Source: Sclerodactyla briareus (taxonomy: Eukaryota; Echinodermata; Holothuroidea; Dendrochirotida; Sclerodactylidae). From it: 64,000 bases of DNA. The notes below the pieces were generated by a model. It was not told the origin of the DNA. It made no database searches and worked only from the letters and a program-made list of their open reading frames with translations. The stretch is from contig JAODTK010003021.1 in assembly GCA_026419785.1 (NCBI GenBank), positions 62,001 to 126,000 on the forward strand. The letters run 5' to 3'. A program made the translations under genes and the position numbers. This document shows positions 59,640-64,000 of this stretch, in pieces. How positions within the stretch are numbered: the stretch's first letter is position 1; each line of letters opens with the position of its first letter.

Positions 59640-59706
59640 AAACCTCTCACAAATTTGTATTCGAATGGGCGCTGTATAAATACGATTGATAATGATGATA
59701 ATAAAA
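59640..59706 (+). mobile_element. Possible non-LTR 3' tail only
   Basis: GGGCGCTGTATAAATACG followed by GATAATGATGATAATAAAATG resembles the tail of the CR1/L2-like fragment at 46.5 kb (TTGCGCTATATAAATC plus ATTATTATTA). No coding sequence precedes it. Confidence 0.4.
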
Positions 59707-60043
59707 TGAAGAGGGAAATGTTGCAATATGTTCGAGCAGCGAGGACATCATTTATCTATGATTTAACATGAAATGACGCCCATGAGATAATGTATAGTTG
59801 AGAAATGGACCGTATCCTGGTCATCGTTCATCTGAGCGACGCTGTTCCATGCATGGCGGGATTTTGGAGGAGTGACAGAAGACAGGAGTCAATTACTACT
59901 CCCCAGAATTACATCCAAGAACTATCTACATTATGTTCACATTGGTAATGCCTCGAAAATAAAGGCCAATCCTCAACCCTCCCCATACGGTAACGGAATC
60001 GTACCCTTGCCCTGCTTCTATTTTTTTTTTTTTTTTGGCTTAC

Positions 60044-60199
60044 CATTGTTACCGCCGTTCGGTACCGCCCAGCCCTGATCTCCTTCCAAACTGTTGGAGT
60101 CTGACGAGCAGTCTGAACTATGGCCGGGATGGACCTGATGGCTGGGGTGGCCGCCAGTGGGCACTTGCAAGATTATTCCTGCGAACGACGTCCCCAAAG
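60044..60199 (-). CDS. Exon 2 of a predicted secreted protein
   Basis: It is bounded on the minus strand by the acceptor TTTTCTTGCAG and the donor AACAATG|GTAAGCC. It is 156 bp, entered and left in phase 1 (a 1-1 symmetric exon). It encodes a short hydrophobic start (LGTSFAGIILQVPTGG), a His/Pro-rich HPSHQVHPGHSSDCSSDSNS and then LEGDQGWAVPNGGNNG. Joined to the exon at 61169-61203 it gives a secreted Ser/His/Gly-rich protein. The downstream exon or exons were not found; a long T run on the + strand follows the donor. Function unknown. Confidence 0.5.
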
Positions 60200-61168
60200 C
60201 TGCAAGAAAATAAGAGCGAGAAGAAAAACTGTTTAGCTTGGACGTGCTGGTGATTTGATCGGATGCGTATCTCTCTTCATTTTTAGGCGGCGGGTGAGGG
60301 CTGGGAATTAAAGGGGATCTATGGCAATTTTTCCTGGTAGCTGCATGCTTGGTGACGCACTCTGAAACACGATGACGCTTCAAACCCAATAACTTCGACG
60401 CTTAGTGAAGGCATAGGCTGTTATGTCTTTGCCAAAAATAAGACGGGACATCCCGCTTCCCCGTACAGTGTTGTAGTTGGCACAGGTGCAAACTCGTACA
60501 TCATTGCGCGGGGGGGGGGGGGGGGGGACATACGGAATTCGGGCTATCTTCTCGAAGTGTCCAGTCATTTTGGGAAATTATTATATTCATACAAGGTGCC
60601 GATGTGCTGTGGAAATTATAATAAGGAAACATGCCAATTTGGAGTGTCGTGTGTTTTGCAGTGTCGATTATTTTATAAGTGGACAACGAAATATCGCAGA
60701 TGCTAAGTTCAGTGCATCTTTCCTGTGAACATTATTGACGCAAACATCGCAAATAAGTCAATGACACCTGATATATTTCAAACTGATCACGGGCAACAAA
60801 TGGTTCCAGCTTCGAAAATCATTATCTGTTTTCTTCGTAATTTCTTCAGTTTTCTTCATACTCTCTCAAACCCTTGGAGTTTATGAAGCATGCTCAAAAT
60901 ATTGAGATTGGGGATGACTCCGAATTTTGAGTAGAATTTTAGCTCCACGTGGAGTGAGTTGATTTCTATTAGAATGAGAAATTAACTCCAACTCAGGAGA
61001 TTCCCATTTCATAACATTTGAATGGGTTCATTTATGGCAAATATTGTAGCCTAGGCAATCCAACGATAACGCCCCCATACTCATATTTGTCTAACTTCGA
61101 TTAGTCTGCGTGCACGGCAATTATTAATGTCAACAGAAAAATACTGAAATAAAGCGGAATGAACTTAC
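60200..61168 (-). other. Intron of the predicted secreted-protein gene
   Basis: A 969-bp GT-AG intron containing a G18 run (60510-60527 on +). No ORF or other feature within it is supported. Confidence 0.45.
60510..60527. repeat. Poly-G tract, 18 nt
   Basis: Uninterrupted G run inside the intron of the secreted-protein gene (poly-C on the coding strand). Confidence 0.92.
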
Positions 61169-61203
61169 CGCACAGAAGCAGCATAGTAATGAAAAACCTT
61201 CAT
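61169..61203 (-). CDS. Exon 1 (signal peptide) of a predicted secreted protein
   Basis: On the minus strand ACCACCATGA is an excellent initiation context, and TGTGCG|GTAAGT is a consensus donor. The 35 coding bases include a T5 run. As written, the frame gives no hydrophobic core. With one T fewer it reads MKVFITMLLLC, a typical signal-peptide start, and the exon then ends in phase 1, exactly what the acceptor exon at 60199 requires. Two independent criteria therefore point to a single-base homopolymer insertion in the assembly. Confidence 0.5.
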
Positions 61204-64000
61204 GGTGGTTTATGAGGTGTGAACTGGTAGTCTAGTGGTGCTGTCGAGACTGGTAGGGCTAGCTTAACTTGTCCCAGAAGGTTGTGACGGTAATCAAGGC
61301 ACTTTCGGCGCGAAAGTAAAATATGATCGTACTCAGCAATACCCACCTTTATTTCTCTGCTCTGACAAAACTGCATCTGTTGAGTGACCATAATCTAGTA
61401 ATTTCGGCCAAGAAGGAGTTGATTACCATTATAGATGTAGCACGAGAAACCATGAAAGGGCACGCGGCTCGGTTTGTCAATTGTTTTAAAGGAATTGGTG
61501 TTAAATGACCACTTGTTTCGCCACACATGCATGCCACAGGAGATGATTTAATTACCCCATAGACTGGCACACGACAATGCGTAGCGGACAGTAGATGGCG
61601 GAAGTGCTCTAGAAGTCATGCAATGGTTGTATTCTGTAACTTTACTGTATACAATACCGAGTGACCGTTGTGCAATCTGGCAGTGTAAGATCAGTGATTA
61701 CTTGGCGTATCCTATGGAACAATTTGGCTAGCGTCTCTGTGGATCGTCTCTAGTAAAATAGCCTGTATTGACCCATCCCCAGTACATGTACCATCAACAC
61801 GACTACTTGAATTCGAAGTTGTGTCTTATAAGAATTATTGTCTCGTATAATTTAATTAGATCGTTAGACTTGGAAGCTATCATTCCTTTGGTAGGAAGGG
61901 CATAACGCGTGTCACTCCAATCTGGAATTGTTCTTGGTTAAGGCCTCCTGAAGACATCGGTATTAACGGCCACATGACTATAATTATATTCCCGCAACGC
62001 TGTGAGTGTGCGGGGATACTATGGTTTTGGGGTTGTGTCCGTCGCCGTTGCCATCTCCTGCCGCTGCCGAAACTGCAGGCGGTATCACAATAATCCTTAT
62101 TTCCCATGATCTAACATTTGGAGAAATCAGTCCTAACAAACTCTAAATATTTGAAAAAAGACAACCTTTTCGTCCGAATTTTGTCCAAAATGCCTGGAAT
62201 TGTGGCTCTTTCCTCTCTAAATTTGAAATTTTTTGCCTGGAGTCAGGATATAACATGTGTTTTTCGTGAATATCAGGCACACACCTTCCATCATGTGCCA
62301 CTTAACCACACATATACACACTCCACGCCACACGTAAACACACACTGCAAATCACTCACAACACACACTGGGGACACCTTTAGAGTGCACCATCATTGGT
62401 TGACCACCCGGTAGCCCCCCATGGTTGATTATTCACGCCGCAAAACTGACTACAGTATCGGCCCTTCGGGACCGATGAGATTACCAAACCTGTTTCGGCT
62501 ATATAGGATGGTTTCACGTATAGGTTTTGTTTGCACCCCAGCCCAATCGATCGTACATTTCTACATGTAACTGCTGCTTACATATTTACACATGACCCTA
62601 GGCACTCCGCAGCTTATACACGCAAAGGCGTCCGTACGCCTAACAGAAGTCACGGTCGAATCCCTCGAGATTTACAGCAGTCATCTGGACGTTTTCATTT
62701 ATTTGATGGTGGCTGTACTTGCAATTGCGAAGGGCGAGTGCTCGGTCTTCATTCAACGTTCCACTGTATTCAGAGAAAATTTTCTGGAGCTACTGGGCTT
62801 CGTTACGGGATTTCATATAGGTTACGTCGTCGGCTGTGAGCATCACGTTGAACCTGAATTCCGATCTTCCAGGTTGTCCTGAGGAGTGTCGGATCCTGGG
62901 GTTTCACTGATCGGCCTTTCAGAGGACGTAAAATAGCGGTCCCGGGAGGCATGTTGGATTGACTAAACCCCTGCCTCGTTGTCCATCTGAGCACTGGTCG
63001 AGAAGAGCAGGCAAGTTATTACTAGTGCTCATCAATACGGCATTGGTTCCTTGCTGAGCTTTTACTTGGCCGAAACGTAGAATAAAATTCGGATACCACG
63101 TGCGCATGCGCAGGAACCCTAACGAGGCAAACATACACGCATAGCCCCTAAACACTACCTGAAGCGTATCTGGGCTGGAATAGTCGTTAAAGAAAATGGC
63201 TGATCTCGACTCGTCTCGCGCCCTTTCAATGCATTCGGCGACTAATTGGGGCCCGTGGCGGCCCTCCTGGACAGGAAAGGTCTACGGGTGTCTCGAGGGT
63301 GGCGCCCGGCTCTATATAAACGATGCTTCGGGAGGCCTTTGTCAGTTCCGAGATATTCTAAATGGTGTTCCAGATACGCTAACTGCCATGAGCGTAACCC
63401 ACTGACATATGACCTGTCAAATCTTTGAGCTCGACTTGTTTACCTACATTGAATGATAATCTTGTGACCTTAATCTAAACTCTCTAAACAAGTTAGGCCT
63501 CAGCTGATCCTTAAGAGTTCGTCCCTGTACCGACTCTCCTGGAATGGCAACAAGGATTATTTTTCGTAACACTCCGCTATAACCGGAGTTTCGTTGAATG
63601 AAGTTATAGGTGCCGTACACCTAACTGCCTAATCACGTGAGGTTGGACATGTGTCGAAAGTACGCCTGCAGTATAACGCAACTCCTTTATGCCACGAATT
63701 TCCATGGATTCTCCTCAAAACTACTTGACAATACTGGTCGGCACTTATGCTTTGTATATTCAACTGAACTAGCCATGCATTTACACTCGTACGGACCTTC
63801 ATTAGCGAATAAAATGCCTGTACGTATCATGGAAGAGGAATCACCATCATAATTTGGCGATTATATGATGTATGTTTAGATGGATGTGTAAAAAGGAGAA
63901 ATTCAGAGATTAAGATGTTGGAAAGATGCATGTATCGAAATATTACAACATTATTCAACGGAAGTAACTTAGTTACTAAAATACAGCAATCTCTCCTCGA
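61204..64000. other. 3' part of the window, no supported gene
   Basis: Apart from the (CA)n-linked element at 62285, nothing can be supported. The ORF at 62592-62882 has a hydrophobic stretch (FIYLMVAVLAIAKGE) and the ORF at 63196-63405 is fairly protein-like. Neither has splice context or a recognisable family. Confidence 0.35.
62285..62515 (+). repeat. (CA)n-linked dispersed element, copy at 62 kb
   Basis: A degenerate CACAC-rich stretch is followed by GGGGACACCTTTAGAGTGCA, 'ccatcattggttgaccacccgg', 'cccccatggttga' and CGGCCCTTCGGGACCGATGA. This is the same order as at 44906-45215. More diverged than the 45-kb copy. Confidence 0.65.

Larger units (their letters stand above)
56523..60043. 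other. Stretch with repeats and no supported gene
   Basis: It includes a G-rich repeat start at 57643 (GGCGTAGCCAGG plus G12), a dispersed repeat at 59165, and a non-LTR-like 3' tail at about 59665-59705. The minus ORFs at 58003-58356 and 58684-59016 have repeat-like character (NHVWNTLPHITNFL recalls retroelement tails) but too little to call. Confidence 0.35.

Noticed and set aside
1..64000. tRNA or rRNA genes
   Set aside because: I looked for tRNA B-box-like GGTTCGAATCC and typical rRNA blocks and saw none that fit. A tRNAscan-SE run would be decisive.

Overview
The window looks like an uncorrected long-read assembly from an invertebrate animal, most likely a marine deuterostome (echinoderm, hemichordate or cephalochordate; I cannot decide which). 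The reasons are intron-containing genes, two rhodopsin-class GPCR copies, CR1/L2-like and other non-LTR retrotransposon remnants, abundant satellites and very long G or C homopolymers. Nearly every recognisable coding stretch carries single-base frame breaks that differ between duplicate copies. I read these mainly as assembly indels, although some may be real decay.

Layout. 2.6-16.6 kb (+): a multi-exon gene I cannot name. It has a 1.4-kb Gln/Pro-rich exon and then small exons whose splice phases fit together, ending in a Ser-rich terminal exon with its stop at 16627. Its introns hold satellites, a roughly 300-bp array, hairpin repeats and copies of dispersed repeats. 17-33 kb: no convincing gene; minisatellites at 21.5 and 26.2-26.7 kb, further copies of a 'GTCTCGCCT' element, and a tandem pair at 29.4-30.9 kb. 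33.8-40.8 kb: two direct copies of a 3.3-kb segment, each holding an unidentified ORF region and, about 1.6 kb further on, a class A GPCR. 44-45.2 kb: a (CA)n-linked dispersed element. 46.0-49.0 kb: three non-LTR retrotransposon fragments in +, -, + order, two of them tail to tail. 49-56 kb: mostly nothing recognisable. 56.0-61.2 kb (-): two short predicted secreted proteins. One has a separate signal-peptide exon joined by phase-1 splicing. 61.2-64 kb: a second copy of the (CA)n element and no supported gene.

The genes do not form an evident pathway. The GPCR pair is a local tandem duplication, and the rest is ordinary eukaryotic gene and repeat mosaic. I found no clear new system. The items most worth checking are the phase-consistent unnamed gene, the GPCR duplication with its co-duplicated upstream ORF, the 'GTCTCGCCT' element with internal periodicity, and the split secreted-protein gene.
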